Assembly (NCBI RefSeq): GCF_001695855.1
Contig: NZ_MBSS01000007.1
Span: 1-64,000 of the forward strand
Reading direction: 5' to 3'
Length of the DNA: 64,000 nt
From: Ensifer sp. LC163
GTDB taxonomy: Bacteria; Pseudomonadota; Alphaproteobacteria; Rhizobiales; Rhizobiaceae
The notes under the pieces are model-generated. The model saw nothing but the letters and a program-made list of their open reading frames with translations, ran no database searches and had not been told where the DNA came from. Shown here piece after piece: positions 53,289 to 64,000 of the stretch; the stretch's first letter is position 1; the number at the start of each line of letters is the position of its first letter. The position numbers and the translations under genes were made by a program.

Positions 53289-53939
53289 TCACGCGTCATG
53301 CCACATGCCTCCGCCGACGCCGGAAAAGCCGGTCATCCGCAATTCCTTGATGCGCTCGAGCCCGAGCGGCTGGTGCGTCGCCGCGACGACGATGCCGCCG
53401 CGATCGAGATGCGCATTGACCAATCCGGCAAACAGCTTGTCGGCGCCGGCGTCGAGCGCGGCCGTCGGCTCGTCGAGGATCCAGATTGGACGGTAGGCGA
53501 CAAGCAGCTTGGCCATCGCCATGCGGCGCTGCTGGCCGGCCGACAGATAGCCGAAGGGCAGATGCGCGATGCCGGGAAGGCCGACGGCCTCCACCGCTTC
53601 GACAAGGCCCTTGCCCGAGCCGCCCTGCGAATCACCCATGAAATCCTTCCAGAAGGAAAGATTTTCCGCGACGGTCAGTTCGCGCTTCATCGCGTTCCGA
53701 TGACCGAGATAGTGGCTGATCTCCGATGGATGGCGCATTTCAGGAGGGCCGCTCTCAAGTTTCAGGCTCCCGGATTCAGCCATGAGAAGACCGGCCAGAA
53801 CACGCAGCAAAGTCGACTTTCCCGAGCCGTTCGGACCCGTCACCACAAGGGCTTCGCCGGCACTAAGAGCAAAGGAAATATCGTTAAAAATCAGATCCTC
53901 GCCTCGCCTCGCACTCAGACCTTCAGCCAGCAGGCGCAT
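53289..53939 (-). CDS. ccmA: Heme exporter ATP-binding protein CcmA
   Basis: The 216-residue ABC ATPase has Walker A GPNGSGKST at residues 35-43, signature YLSAGQQRRMAMAKL, and Walker B IWILDEPTAALD. It powers release of heme-loaded CcmE. It is the first gene of ccmABCDG and is divergent from acnA across 270 bases. Confidence 0.94.
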   Translation of the reverse strand: MRLLAEGLSARRGEDLIFNDISFALSAGEALVVTGPNGSGKSTLLRVLAGLLMAESGSLKLESGPPEMRHPSEISHYLGHRNAMKRELTVAENLSFWKDFMGDSQGGSGKGLVEAVEAVGLPGIAHLPFGYLSAGQQRRMAMAKLLVAYRPIWILDEPTAALDAGADKLFAGLVNAHLDRGGIVVAATHQPLGLERIKELRMTGFSGVGGGMWHDA

Positions 53940-54209
53940 GAATTTTCAGCTTCCCTTTACACTCTTTGCCGCAGGGCAAAAAAAAGTCCCGATTGGACCT
54001 TGGTTGGTCTGGCACGATTTGGAGAAATTATCTATAAGGCGGCCAACACGCCAGCGGTCGGCGTGAATTTCATCCTAGCGCCGAACATGGAATGAATTTC
54101 CACGTACGGACAGCGGAAATGGCCGCACCCGCATCCCAATTCGCGCTTCATTGCGCTCGGGCGTTCGTACGTCAGTTTTTGGCGATCAGACGGAACGGGG
54201 TATTATCCA

Positions 54210-56900
<2,691 letters not shown>

Positions 56901-56923
56901 TCGCTCTGGTTGTCTGAAACATT

Positions 56924-56960
56924 GAAGGGCCGGGATACCGCAAGGTGTCCCGGCCCTTTC
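56924..56960 (+). terminator. Terminator of acnA
   Basis: AAGGGCCGGGATACC and GGTGTCCCGGCCCTT form a long stem with one mismatch around GCAA, ending in TTTC. It lies about 25 bases after the acnA stop. Confidence 0.88.
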
Positions 56961-57084
56961 ACATTCCCTTTGGGGTTGCCTGCCCATATCCTCACTCCAA
57001 CGTGACTTCCCGTTGAAGCATCGGCGTCGTATGTAATGGGCTTCCCCGTGAAGTAGGCCTGTCGGCCGGCAATGAAGTGACGCC

Positions 57085-57858
57085 ATGACATTCGCAGACA
57101 GATTTTTCCTTTGCCCTGTTGCAATGGCTTTCGGGCTTTTTGCGGCAGCGTCGGTTCCGGCCATGGCGGAGGACGGCAAGGTTATCAAGGGCGTCGTCGA
57201 ACTCTTCACCAGCCAGGGCTGTTCCTCCTGCCCGCCGGCCGATGCCGCATTGAAGAAGCTGGTGGATGACGGCGACGTGGTGGCGCTGTCCTATCATGTC
57301 GATTACTGGAATTATCTCGGCTGGAAGGACACACTCGCCTCAAGCGAGAACACCGACCGGCAATATGCCTATGCGCGGATGCTCGGTCGCAACGGCGTTT
57401 ATACGCCGCAGGCGATCCTCAACGGCCGCGATCATGTCAACGGCGCCAATCTGCAGGCGATCAAATCCCGGCTCGACATCATGAAGGCCGCCGGCAAGGG
57501 GCTTGCCGTTCCGGTCGAGGCGAAGATCAACGGCGACGAGATCTCGATCAAGGTCGGCGCGGGTGATGGCAAGGCCAATGTCGTCGTCGTCTATTTCGAT
57601 CGGGCGAAGATCGTCAATGTCGAGAAAGGCGAAAACAGCGGCAAGGAGATCGCCTACTGGCACGCCGTGCGTGATATCCAGACCATCGGTATGTGGGATG
57701 GCAAGCCGGCAACCTTTACCCTTCCTGCAACGGTCCTGACGGAGCAGCGTGGCAAAAGCGGCTGCGCGGTGCTGTTGCAGTCGATGAAGGATGCCGAAAC
57801 CCCGGGGGCGATCATCGGCGCGACGGCCGTGCTCGCTGGCCCACAGGGCAAACTGTGA
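57085..57858 (+). CDS. DUF1223 secreted thioredoxin-like protein
   Basis: The 257-residue protein has a Sec signal peptide (AMAFGLFAAASVPAMAED) and the DUF1223 block VVELFTSQGCSSCPPADAALKKL near residues 36-58, with a CxxC-type pair in a thioredoxin-like fold. Further blocks are SYHVDYWNYLGWKDTLAS and YTPQAILNGRDHVNG. Function is not established; a periplasmic redox role is likely. It is a single gene, followed by a type A repeat. Confidence 0.88.
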   Translation: MTFADRFFLCPVAMAFGLFAAASVPAMAEDGKVIKGVVELFTSQGCSSCPPADAALKKLVDDGDVVALSYHVDYWNYLGWKDTLASSENTDRQYAYARMLGRNGVYTPQAILNGRDHVNGANLQAIKSRLDIMKAAGKGLAVPVEAKINGDEISIKVGAGDGKANVVVVYFDRAKIVNVEKGENSGKEIAYWHAVRDIQTIGMWDGKPATFTLPATVLTEQRGKSGCAVLLQSMKDAETPGAIIGATAVLAGPQGKL

Positions 57859-57875
57859 GCGGCTGCAGAATTCCT

Positions 57876-57978
57876 TACAGCGCCGCGCGTCTATTTAGAC
57901 GCACAAAGGTCGCTGTAACACTTTGAGTTGCTGCATAATTTTGTCCTTAAATCGATTCCGATTTAAGGAATTATGCAG
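57876..57978 (+). repeat. Two-hairpin intergenic repeat, type A (copy 4)
   Basis: The first hairpin TACAGCGCCGCGCGTC/GACGCACAAAGGTCGCTGTA is imperfect. The second has CTGCATAATTT and GAATTATGCAG ends with CTTAAATCG-ATTC-CGATTTAAG perfectly palindromic inside. It lies 17 bases after the DUF1223 stop. Confidence 0.87.
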
Positions 57979-58288
57979 GAGGGGTGGTTCGGCCCGGCAG
58001 CATCGAGGGGCTGGGGCTGAGGGTTCGAAGTTACCGGACCGAACCGGCCATGACTGCGTTCGTTGAAGGTCACGCAGCATGACGATCTGACCGGACATAC
58101 GGTGGCAACGACTCTGTCCGTCAGCGCCTGCGAGTTTTGCGGTGAATTGGGGCGGCGATTTGACTGAAATGGGGCAGAGGCAAGAAATGCCGTCTGTACC
58201 CAACGGCTTCCGGCTGGTTCCGGCTTGCTTTTCGGCTCGTGTCAGGCAAACTGTTATCGTTCTGTCACAACAGAAGGCCGGATTGCCG
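57979..58288. other. Intergenic region upstream of the DUF2794 gene
   Basis: About 310 bases without a supported gene. The downstream frame stays open upstream of 58289 but that part lacks family character. No promoter or RNA motif stands out. Confidence 0.4.
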
Positions 58289-58693
58289 ATGACCGATGAG
58301 CCGGATTTGCCGCGAGGCCAGGCGCGACATCAGCGCCCGACCACTTCCGAAGTGGTCGTCGATCTTCACGAATACAAGAACGCCCGGAATGCCCCTCCCA
58401 TCACCTTTCACCGTCGCGAACTCGACCAGATCCTGTGGATCTACGGCCGCATGGTCGGCGAAGGCGAATGGCGAGACTACGCCATCGACCACATGAGCGA
58501 CCGGGCCGTCTTCTCCGTTTTCAAGCGATCGGGCGAGATGCCTCTCTACCGCATCGAGAAAAATCCGAAACTGGCGGCCAAGCAGGGCGCCTACAGCGTG
58601 CTCAACATTCACGGCACGATCCTGAAACGCGGACACGAGCTCGGGCCGGTGCTGAAGGTCTTCGACAAGGCGCTCAAGCTGGTCAAAACCTGA
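58289..58693 (+). CDS. DUF2794 protein
   Basis: The 134-residue protein matches the alphaproteobacterial DUF2794 family (ITFHRRELDQILWIYGRMVGEGEWRDYAIDHMSDRAVFSVFKRSGEMPLYRIEKNP). No function is known. It is soluble, and basic at the C-terminus. The ATG at 58289 is the first start giving a family-like N-terminus. It converges with the GNAT gene. Confidence 0.88.
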   Translation: MTDEPDLPRGQARHQRPTTSEVVVDLHEYKNARNAPPITFHRRELDQILWIYGRMVGEGEWRDYAIDHMSDRAVFSVFKRSGEMPLYRIEKNPKLAAKQGAYSVLNIHGTILKRGHELGPVLKVFDKALKLVKT

Positions 58694-58765
58694 GAGACCG
58701 GTTCGAGGCCGATCGGAGGTCCGAGCCCGGGCTCATGGACCGGATGGCTGTGATAACACCGGCCC

Positions 58766-59323
58766 TCAGGCTTGATAAAGTGTATCTGGGTAAACGCCCT
58801 CCGGCGGATCGCTCGTCAATCCATCGCCAAGCGCAAGCTGCATGATCGCGGTATCGAGCCACCGGCCATGCTTGAAGCCGGTCGCCTTCATCAGCCCCTG
58901 ATGTTCGAAGCCGGCCGAGCGGTGGACGGCGATCGATGCAGGATGGGCCCCGCCGATAACCGCCACCATCTGGCGAAATCCAAGCGCGGTGCAGCGCTCG
59001 ACCAGTTCGACCAGCAACATCTTTCCTGCCCCCTTCCCACGCGCCGATGGCGCGAGGTAGATCGAATCCTCGACCAGGAAGCGGTAGGCCGTGCGCGTGC
59101 GAAAGGCGGAGGCATAGGCGTAGCCGACGATCGTGCCCGCCTCGTCGAGGGCGACGATATAGGGATAGCCATGGCCTATGATGGTGGAGAAGCGTGTTGC
59201 CATCTCCGCCTCCGACGGAGGCACGATCTCGTAGGTCGCGACGCCGTTCAGAACGGATTCGCGGTAGATTTCGGCGATGGCGGGCAGATCGGAGACGGTG
59301 GCGTCGCGTAAGGTCAGTGGCAT
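58766..59323 (-). CDS. GNAT N-acetyltransferase (phosphinothricin acetyltransferase-like)
   Basis: The 185-residue protein has the GNAT acetyl-CoA loop APSARGKGAGKMLLVELVERC near residues 93-113 and the N-terminal LRDATVSDLPAIAEIYRESVLNGVATYEIVPPSEAEM, characteristic of the Pat/MddA group that acetylates phosphinothricin, methionine sulfoximine or similar amino-acid analogues. The true substrate is not known. I start at MPLTLRD (59323); a frame from 59356 adds 11 residues. Confidence 0.88.
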   Translation of the reverse strand: MPLTLRDATVSDLPAIAEIYRESVLNGVATYEIVPPSEAEMATRFSTIIGHGYPYIVALDEAGTIVGYAYASAFRTRTAYRFLVEDSIYLAPSARGKGAGKMLLVELVERCTALGFRQMVAVIGGAHPASIAVHRSAGFEHQGLMKATGFKHGRWLDTAIMQLALGDGLTSDPPEGVYPDTLYQA

Positions 59324-59402
59324 GGACGGATCTTGAAGGTTCTTCGATTTCCCCATTCAGTCACACGGATCGCACCGATCGATCAAGCCTTTTCCTGGTA
59401 AC

Positions 59403-59428
59403 AAAAAAGGCGGCCGAAGCCGCCTTTT
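59403..59428 (-). terminator. Terminator of the Bax-inhibitor-1 gene
   Basis: On the minus strand AAAAGGCGGC-TTCG-GCCGCCTTTT forms a perfect stem with a stable tetraloop, followed by further T. It lies about 20 bases after the stop at 59447. Confidence 0.93.
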
Positions 59429-59446
59429 CCGTCAATCTCTTCAGGC

Positions 59447-60184
59447 TTAGTTGTTCCGGTTGCCCAGGAACTGCAGCATGAACATGAACAGGTTGATGAA
59501 GTCGAGGTAGAGCGTCAGGGCACCCATGATCGCCTTGCGGCCGGCCACGGTGCTGTCATCGGCATCGTAGTACATTTCCTTGATCTTCTGCGTGTCGTAG
59601 GCGGTAAGGCCTGCGAAGATCAGCACGCCGATTACCGAGATCGCGAAGCTAAGCGCCGAAGAGGCGAGGAAGATGTTGACGATCGACGCGATGATGACGC
59701 CGAACAGACCCATGATCAGGAACGAGCCCATGCCGGACAGGTCCTTCTTCGTGGTGTAGCCGTAGAGCGACAGCGCGCCGAAGGAGGCGGCGGTGACGAA
59801 GAACGTCTGCACGATGCTCTGGCCGGTGAAGACCATGAAGATCGACGACAGCGAAACGCCCATCAGAGCCGCATAGACCCAGAACGTCATCTGCGCAGCA
59901 GAAACGCTCATGTTATTGATGCGGAAGCTCATGAAGAACACGAGACCCAGCGGAGCGAGCATGACGACCCATTTCAGGGGCGACGCATAGAGAAGTTGGG
60001 CGAATGCCGGATTGGAGACGGCAAGCGCGAATGTTCCGTAAGCTGCCACACCGGTAATCGCCAGGCCGAGGGCCATCAAGTTGTAGACCTTCAGCATATA
60101 CGTGCGAAGGCCTTCGTCGATCACGGCACCCGCCTGAGCGCCGGCGGGCGACATTCGGGTTTGGTAGTTTCTCAGATCAGCCAT
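59447..60184 (-). CDS. Bax inhibitor-1 / YbhL-like membrane protein
   Basis: The 245-residue protein has seven hydrophobic segments and the BI-1 pattern VYNLMALGLAITGVAAYG, ALMGVSLSSIFMVF and LTAYDTQKIKEMYYDADD, followed by LYLDFINLFMFMLQFLGNRNN. Family members behave as pH-dependent calcium leak channels in some bacteria; the physiological role is unclear. GAGGAAAC precedes the ATG at 60184. A probable ybhL-type leader RNA lies just upstream. Confidence 0.92.
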   Translation of the reverse strand: MADLRNYQTRMSPAGAQAGAVIDEGLRTYMLKVYNLMALGLAITGVAAYGTFALAVSNPAFAQLLYASPLKWVVMLAPLGLVFFMSFRINNMSVSAAQMTFWVYAALMGVSLSSIFMVFTGQSIVQTFFVTAASFGALSLYGYTTKKDLSGMGSFLIMGLFGVIIASIVNIFLASSALSFAISVIGVLIFAGLTAYDTQKIKEMYYDADDSTVAGRKAIMGALTLYLDFINLFMFMLQFLGNRNN

Positions 60185-60189
60185 TGTTT

Positions 60190-60247
60190 CCTCATTTAAG
60201 CCCCGGTTGAACTTACGGTGTCGGGCGGATGACCTGACCGATCGGCC
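60190..60247 (-). ncRNA. Probable ybhL leader RNA motif
   Basis: The ybhL motif is a structured leader known from Rhizobiales directly upstream of Bax-inhibitor-1-like genes. Here the leader ends CCGGGGCTTAAATGAGG, merging with the ribosome binding site, and contains GTCAGGTCATCC and GCCCGACACCGTAAGTTC blocks. I base the call on position and remembered consensus; I could not run a covariance model. Confidence 0.55.
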
Positions 60248-60405
60248 ATCATCCCATGCCCAGGCGCCGCTGCGGGGCTCCAGCATGCCTGTGGATAAAT
60301 ATGATGCCGAAAGCCCTTGCGTACAAGACCTTTAGACCCCTGATTCGGCACAGCCTGAGCGTTTATGGCCTTGCATCACAGGGATTTACGGTTAACTCCG
60401 TCAGC

Positions 60406-62958
60406 TCAAAGCTCCCGCAGAACCGGCGCCGCCTTCTGACCCAGCACACGCCAGGTGCCTGCAAGCCCGATGCCGACCGTCATCACCAGTGCAATGACGA
60501 CCGTGGCGACGGCCACATCCGGCAGGAAATTCGACGGCAGCTTCATGATCCGGCTAACGACGAACCAAGCGGAAACACCGCCCGCAAACAGCGCAAAGAC
60601 AGCGGTTGCAAGGCCAAGGATGATGTATTCGTAGCTGAAGGCACGGATCAGCGTCGCGCGTGTGGCACCCAGCGTCTTCAGCACCACCGCATCGTGGATG
60701 CGCGCCCGATTGCCCGCGGCAAGCGCGCCGGCCAGCACCAGGACGGAGGCGACAAGCGCGACGGCGGCAGCGGCACGGATCGCCGTTGCCAGTTGTCCGA
60801 GAAGCCCGTTCACAATGTCGAGAGCATCCTTTACCCGCACGCTCGTGATCGTCGGATAGGCGTTGGTAACGGCCTTCAGCACCGTCGCCTCCTCGTCGGG
60901 CGTCGCACCGGGATCGATCACCGTTGCCAGCCACGCATGCGGCGCGCCGGCAAAGGTGTTGGGCGAGAACACCATCACGAAGTTGATCGACAGCGATTCC
61001 CATTCGACATTGCGGAAATTGGCGATCTTGGCGGTGATGTTGCGGCCAAGCACGTTGACGGTCACCATGTCGCCGATCTTCAATCCGAGTTCGCGCGCCT
61101 CTTCCGCGGAGAACGACACCAGCGGCTCGCCGCTATGGTCAGGCGCCCACCAACTGCCCTCGGCAAGCGTCGAATTCTCAGGCTTGTTCTTGGCATAGGT
61201 GATGCCGCGGTCGCCGCGCAGCACCCATTGACCGCTCGGCGGCACGTTGCGGCTGTTCACGTCCTCGCCGTTGAAGGCGATGATGCGGCCGCGCAGCATC
61301 GGCACCTCGATGACCTTGCCGTTCGGCATCGATTCGTTGAGGAGCGTGCGGAACCCTGCGATTTCACTTCCCTGGATATCGACGAAGAAGAAATTGGGTG
61401 CCCGCTCGGCCATGTCGCCGGTCAGTTCGCGCCGCAGATTGCCATCGATCAGCGCGAGCGTGACGAGTAGAGCAAGGCCGAGGCCGAGCGACAGCACCAC
61501 CGAAGGCGTCAGCGCCCCTGGCCGATGGATGTTGCCGATCGCCAGTCGCAGCGCCGGCGAGTTGACGCGCGGACTGCGGCGCGCCAGCCACGAGATCAGC
61601 AGCGAAACGAGGCGCAGAACGATGAAGGCAAAGGCGATCGCCCCCAGGAAGACCAGCGAGATGTAGCGGTCGTAGGCGGTCCAGATCGCAAGCCCGGCAA
61701 GCGCGATCAGGCAGGCAAGCGCGCCGACCAGATAGGGCCATGCCGGAAAACCGGTCGGGTCGAACCCCTGCTGGCGAAAGAGCGCCGTCGCCGGAATGCC
61801 GCGGGCCCGGCCGAGCGGAAGGATGGCAAAGGCCAGCGCCGTCAGCACGCCGAACAGTGCCGCGATGCCGAGCGCACCCGGATAGAGCCGGAACTCGGTT
61901 GAAATGGGCAGCAGGTCGGCGAGAAACTGCGCGGCGACGAAGGGGATGAGCGCACCGAGAACAAGCCCGAGGCCGATGCCGATCAGCGCGATCAGCAGGA
62001 TCTGCGAGAGATAGATCATCGCCACCAGCGAGGCGGGCGCGCCCAGGCACTTGAAGGTGGCAATCACGCTGCGCTTCTGGTCGAGATAGGCGCGCACGGC
62101 ATTGGCGACGCCGACGCCGCCGACGATCAGGGCCGTGAGCCCGACGAGCGTCAGGAACTGCGAGAAGCGGGTGATGTTGGCCGTCAACGACGGAGCGGCG
62201 TTGGAACTGGTGCGGATCGACCAGCCGGCCGAAGGAAAGCGCGTCTCGGCGTCGCTGCGGGCAGCAGTGACCCGGGTCGGATCGCTCAGCTTCACCTTGT
62301 AGCCGTGCTCGACAAGACTTCCCGTCTGCACGAGCCCCGACGCGGCGAGCGCTTCGGCGGAAACCATCAGGCGCGGCGCGAAGCCAAAACCGTCGGAGAG
62401 CGCATCCGGTTCGCGCACGATCGTGCCTGAAATCCTGATGCGGGCATTGCCGAGCAGGATTTCGTCGCCGACGGAAATGCCGAGGCGGTCGAGCAGCAGC
62501 GGTGCGGCCACCGCACCGAACACGTCGCCCTGCTGCGCCAGCAGACTGCCAAGCGGCTGATCCGGTTGGCTTTCCAGCCGACCATAGAGCGGATAGGCCG
62601 CATCGACGGCCTTCAACTCGACGAGCGCCTGGTTCGAGCCATCGGGCAAACGCGCCATCGAGCGCAGTCCGGCCGAAACCGAGACGGGCCCAAGTCCGTC
62701 GAGGAACGCACGTTCCTCTGTCGTCGCCACCCGATTGTTGAGCTCGAAGCGGATGTCGCCGGCAAGCAGATCGCGCCCCTGGGACGCGATCGTCGCGGTG
62801 ATGGATTGCGACAGCGAGTTGACGCCGGCGATCGCCGCCGTGCCAAGCGCAATGCAGGCGAGGAAGATGTAGAACCCCCTGAGGCCGCCGCGCATTTCGC
62901 GCAGCGCCAGCCGCAGGGCGAGCAGAGGACGCAGACGGATCGAGAGGACCTCGCTCAT
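60406..62958 (-). CDS. FtsX-family ABC transporter permease (large, two FtsX domains)
   Basis: The 850-residue protein has an N-terminal membrane segment (GFYIFLACIALGTAAIAGVNSL), a periplasmic domain, and two groups of three to four membrane segments. The FtsX-type sequences are FLTLVGLTALIVGGVGVANAVRAYLDQKRSVIATFKCLGA and AIHDAVVLKTLGATRATLIRAF (approximate). It pairs with the ATPase encoded just upstream (ATGA overlap, 62958-62955). Relatives act with the neighbouring esterase (YbbP/YbbA/TesA arrangement); the substrate is unknown. Confidence 0.92.
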   Translation of the reverse strand: MSEVLSIRLRPLLALRLALREMRGGLRGFYIFLACIALGTAAIAGVNSLSQSITATIASQGRDLLAGDIRFELNNRVATTEERAFLDGLGPVSVSAGLRSMARLPDGSNQALVELKAVDAAYPLYGRLESQPDQPLGSLLAQQGDVFGAVAAPLLLDRLGISVGDEILLGNARIRISGTIVREPDALSDGFGFAPRLMVSAEALAASGLVQTGSLVEHGYKVKLSDPTRVTAARSDAETRFPSAGWSIRTSSNAAPSLTANITRFSQFLTLVGLTALIVGGVGVANAVRAYLDQKRSVIATFKCLGAPASLVAMIYLSQILLIALIGIGLGLVLGALIPFVAAQFLADLLPISTEFRLYPGALGIAALFGVLTALAFAILPLGRARGIPATALFRQQGFDPTGFPAWPYLVGALACLIALAGLAIWTAYDRYISLVFLGAIAFAFIVLRLVSLLISWLARRSPRVNSPALRLAIGNIHRPGALTPSVVLSLGLGLALLVTLALIDGNLRRELTGDMAERAPNFFFVDIQGSEIAGFRTLLNESMPNGKVIEVPMLRGRIIAFNGEDVNSRNVPPSGQWVLRGDRGITYAKNKPENSTLAEGSWWAPDHSGEPLVSFSAEEARELGLKIGDMVTVNVLGRNITAKIANFRNVEWESLSINFVMVFSPNTFAGAPHAWLATVIDPGATPDEEATVLKAVTNAYPTITSVRVKDALDIVNGLLGQLATAIRAAAAVALVASVLVLAGALAAGNRARIHDAVVLKTLGATRATLIRAFSYEYIILGLATAVFALFAGGVSAWFVVSRIMKLPSNFLPDVAVATVVIALVMTVGIGLAGTWRVLGQKAAPVLREL

Positions 62959-63680
62959 GCCGATGCCGCTTCCTGGCGCTGCGTTTCGACGGTCGGTTCG
63001 AGCGCGCCGCTGGAGATGATCTCGCCGGAGCGCACCCGCACCTGCCGCGAGCAGCGCGCCGCCAGCGCCGCGTCGTGGGTCACCAGCACGAGTGTCATGC
63101 CCCGGTCACGCTGTTCGGCGAAAAGCAAATCGGCAATCTGTCGTCCCGTCTCGGCGTCGAGATTGCCGGTCGGTTCATCGGCGATCAGCAACTTTGGCGA
63201 CGGCGCGAGCGCACGCGCGATCGCCACGCGCTGCTGCTCGCCGCCGGAAAGCTGGCCCGGATAGTGGCTGAGCCGCTCGCCGAGGCCGACAGCCACGAGC
63301 TCTTTGCGCGCGATCTCGAAGGCGTCGCGGACATTGGCGAGTTCGAGCGGCACGGCGACATTTTCAAGCGCCGTCATGTTGGGGATGAGGTGGAAGGATT
63401 GGAAGACGATGCCAATGTTGCGGCCGCGAAAATCGGCCACGCGGTCCTCGCTCAGCCGATGCAGCGGCGTGCCGTCGATGACGATTTCGCCGCGATCGAG
63501 CCGTTCGAGACCGGCGAGCACCATCAGCAATGTCGACTTGCCCGAACCGGAGGGCCCGACGATGCCGACGGACTCGCCCGCGTCGATTGTCAGACTCATG
63601 CCTTTCAGCACATGCACCGAGGCCGCAGCTTCGCCGAGGGTGAGGTCAGCATTTTTGAGCTCGATGATGGTACTGGCCAA
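62955..63680 (-). CDS. ABC transporter ATP-binding protein (LolD/YbbA-like)
   Basis: The 241-residue ATPase has Walker A GPSGSGKST, the signature LSGGEQQRVAIARAL and Walker B LLIADEPTGNLD. It groups with the MacB/LolD/YbbA family that works with FtsX-type permeases. A TTG at 63680, nine bases after AGGG, gives the family-like N-terminus ASTIIELKNADLTLG; the ATG at 63749 would add 23 basic and hydrophobic residues and overlap the divergent esterase start. The permease start overlaps its stop. Confidence 0.9.
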   Translation of the reverse strand: MASTIIELKNADLTLGEAAASVHVLKGMSLTIDAGESVGIVGPSGSGKSTLLMVLAGLERLDRGEIVIDGTPLHRLSEDRVADFRGRNIGIVFQSFHLIPNMTALENVAVPLELANVRDAFEIARKELVAVGLGERLSHYPGQLSGGEQQRVAIARALAPSPKLLIADEPTGNLDAETGRQIADLLFAEQRDRGMTLVLVTHDAALAARCSRQVRVRSGEIISSGALEPTVETQRQEAASA

Positions 63681-63747
63681 GCGAAATAACCCTATATGAA
63701 ACGGAAAGAGAAAAAGAAAACGGCTCCCGCGATTTAGGAACAGACCC

Positions 63748-64000
63748 ATGGCATTAAAAGGTTTTCAACGGTTTTTCTTGGGGCTCGCAATGACAATTGC
63801 GTTATCGGCGATGGCGCGAGCCGAAACGATCAGTCTCGTCGGCTTCGGCGACAGCCTGATGGCGGGTTATCAGCTGCCACCCGAGGATGCCTTCCCGGCT
63901 CGGCTTGAAAAGGCGCTGAAGGAAAAGGGTCTCGACGTCGCGGTGGCGAACGCCGGCGTTTCCGGCGACACCAGCTCCGGCGGCCTTGCGCGCATCGACT
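63748..64000 (+). CDS. SGNH/GDSL-family esterase, TesA-like (5' part, truncated by the window)
   Basis: The visible 84 residues start with a signal peptide (FQRFFLGLAMTIALSAMARA) and continue with SGNH block I LVGFGDSLMAGYQLPPEDAFPARLE, whose Ser is the nucleophile, and block II NAGVSGDTSSGGLARID. This is typical of periplasmic TesA/arylesterase. It is divergent from the YbbA/YbbP-like transporter, as in many proteobacteria. The 3' end lies beyond the window. Confidence 0.92.
   Translation, partial: MALKGFQRFFLGLAMTIALSAMARAETISLVGFGDSLMAGYQLPPEDAFPARLEKALKEKGLDVAVANAGVSGDTSSGGLARID

Noticed and set aside
53940-54209. acnA promoter at ATTATCTATAAGG near 54026
   Set aside because: A -10-like string is present but no fitting -35 element could be placed.

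Overview
The window looks like a chromosomal segment of an alphaproteobacterium of the family Rhizobiaceae, most like Ensifer/Sinorhizobium. This rests on high GC content, a SAM-II riboswitch in front of metA, a likely ybhL-type leader in front of a Bax-inhibitor-1 gene, a GAAC-N7-GAAC LexA box, an Irr-type iron box, dispersed two-hairpin intergenic repeats, and the gene order ffh / chorismate mutase / rpsP / rimM / trmD / tauE / rplS. No rRNA, CRISPR array, prophage or conjugative module is visible. It is mostly housekeeping DNA with small accessory insertions.

Layout. 1-1529: an IS1182-like insertion sequence with 19-bp inverted ends, abutting the 3' end of bfr. 1578-2346: bfr-bfd iron storage genes behind a putative Irr box. 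2718-8498: the SOS mutagenesis cassette imuA-imuB-dnaE2 behind a LexA box. 8668-13990: a metallopeptidase, DUF1737 and CoA-ester lyase genes, leuD, ridA, a MoxR ATPase and a Nudix hydrolase. 14119-17622: promoter, SAM-II riboswitch, terminator, metA, a frameshifted VWA gene (probable MoxR partner) and galM. 17736-22995: tRNA-Gly, a ProX-like deacylase, a thioredoxin / LON-domain / Trm112 run, a UbiH-like hydroxylase and tesB. 23124-28671: glnK-amtB behind a sigma-54-like site, ftsK, lolA. 28912-34395: xthA, a cyclic-nucleotide-binding protein, an OmpR-type regulator, an L,D-transpeptidase, a DUF6875 / acetyltransferase pair and a SixA phosphatase.

34663-43347 (mostly minus strand): leuC, an amino-acid binding protein and permease with no ATPase gene, rplS, trmD, rimM, rpsP, chorismate mutase and ffh, with a TauE/SafE exporter on the opposite strand between trmD and rplS. 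43605-50710: a MarR regulator with an ATGA-coupled 19-residue ORF, a divergent metallo-beta-lactamase-fold enzyme, dapF-mtaB-ftsY, yciB and a DUF2585 gene. 50865-53939: the cytochrome c maturation genes ccmABCDG. 54210-64000: acnA, DUF1223, DUF2794, a GNAT enzyme, a Bax-inhibitor-1 protein, an FtsX-type ABC transporter and the start of a divergent SGNH esterase.

Joint functions. ffh and ftsY supply the two SRP GTPases. leuC and leuD are the two isopropylmalate isomerase subunits, 23 kb apart. glnK and amtB form the ammonium-sensing pair. bfd and bfr mobilise and store iron. imuA/imuB/dnaE2 form the damage-inducible mutasome. I see no clearly new multigene system. The observations most worth checking are the coupled small ORFs next to marR and rplS, the 155-nt imuA/imuB overlap, the frameshifted VWA gene, the two-hairpin repeat family and the IS end structure.
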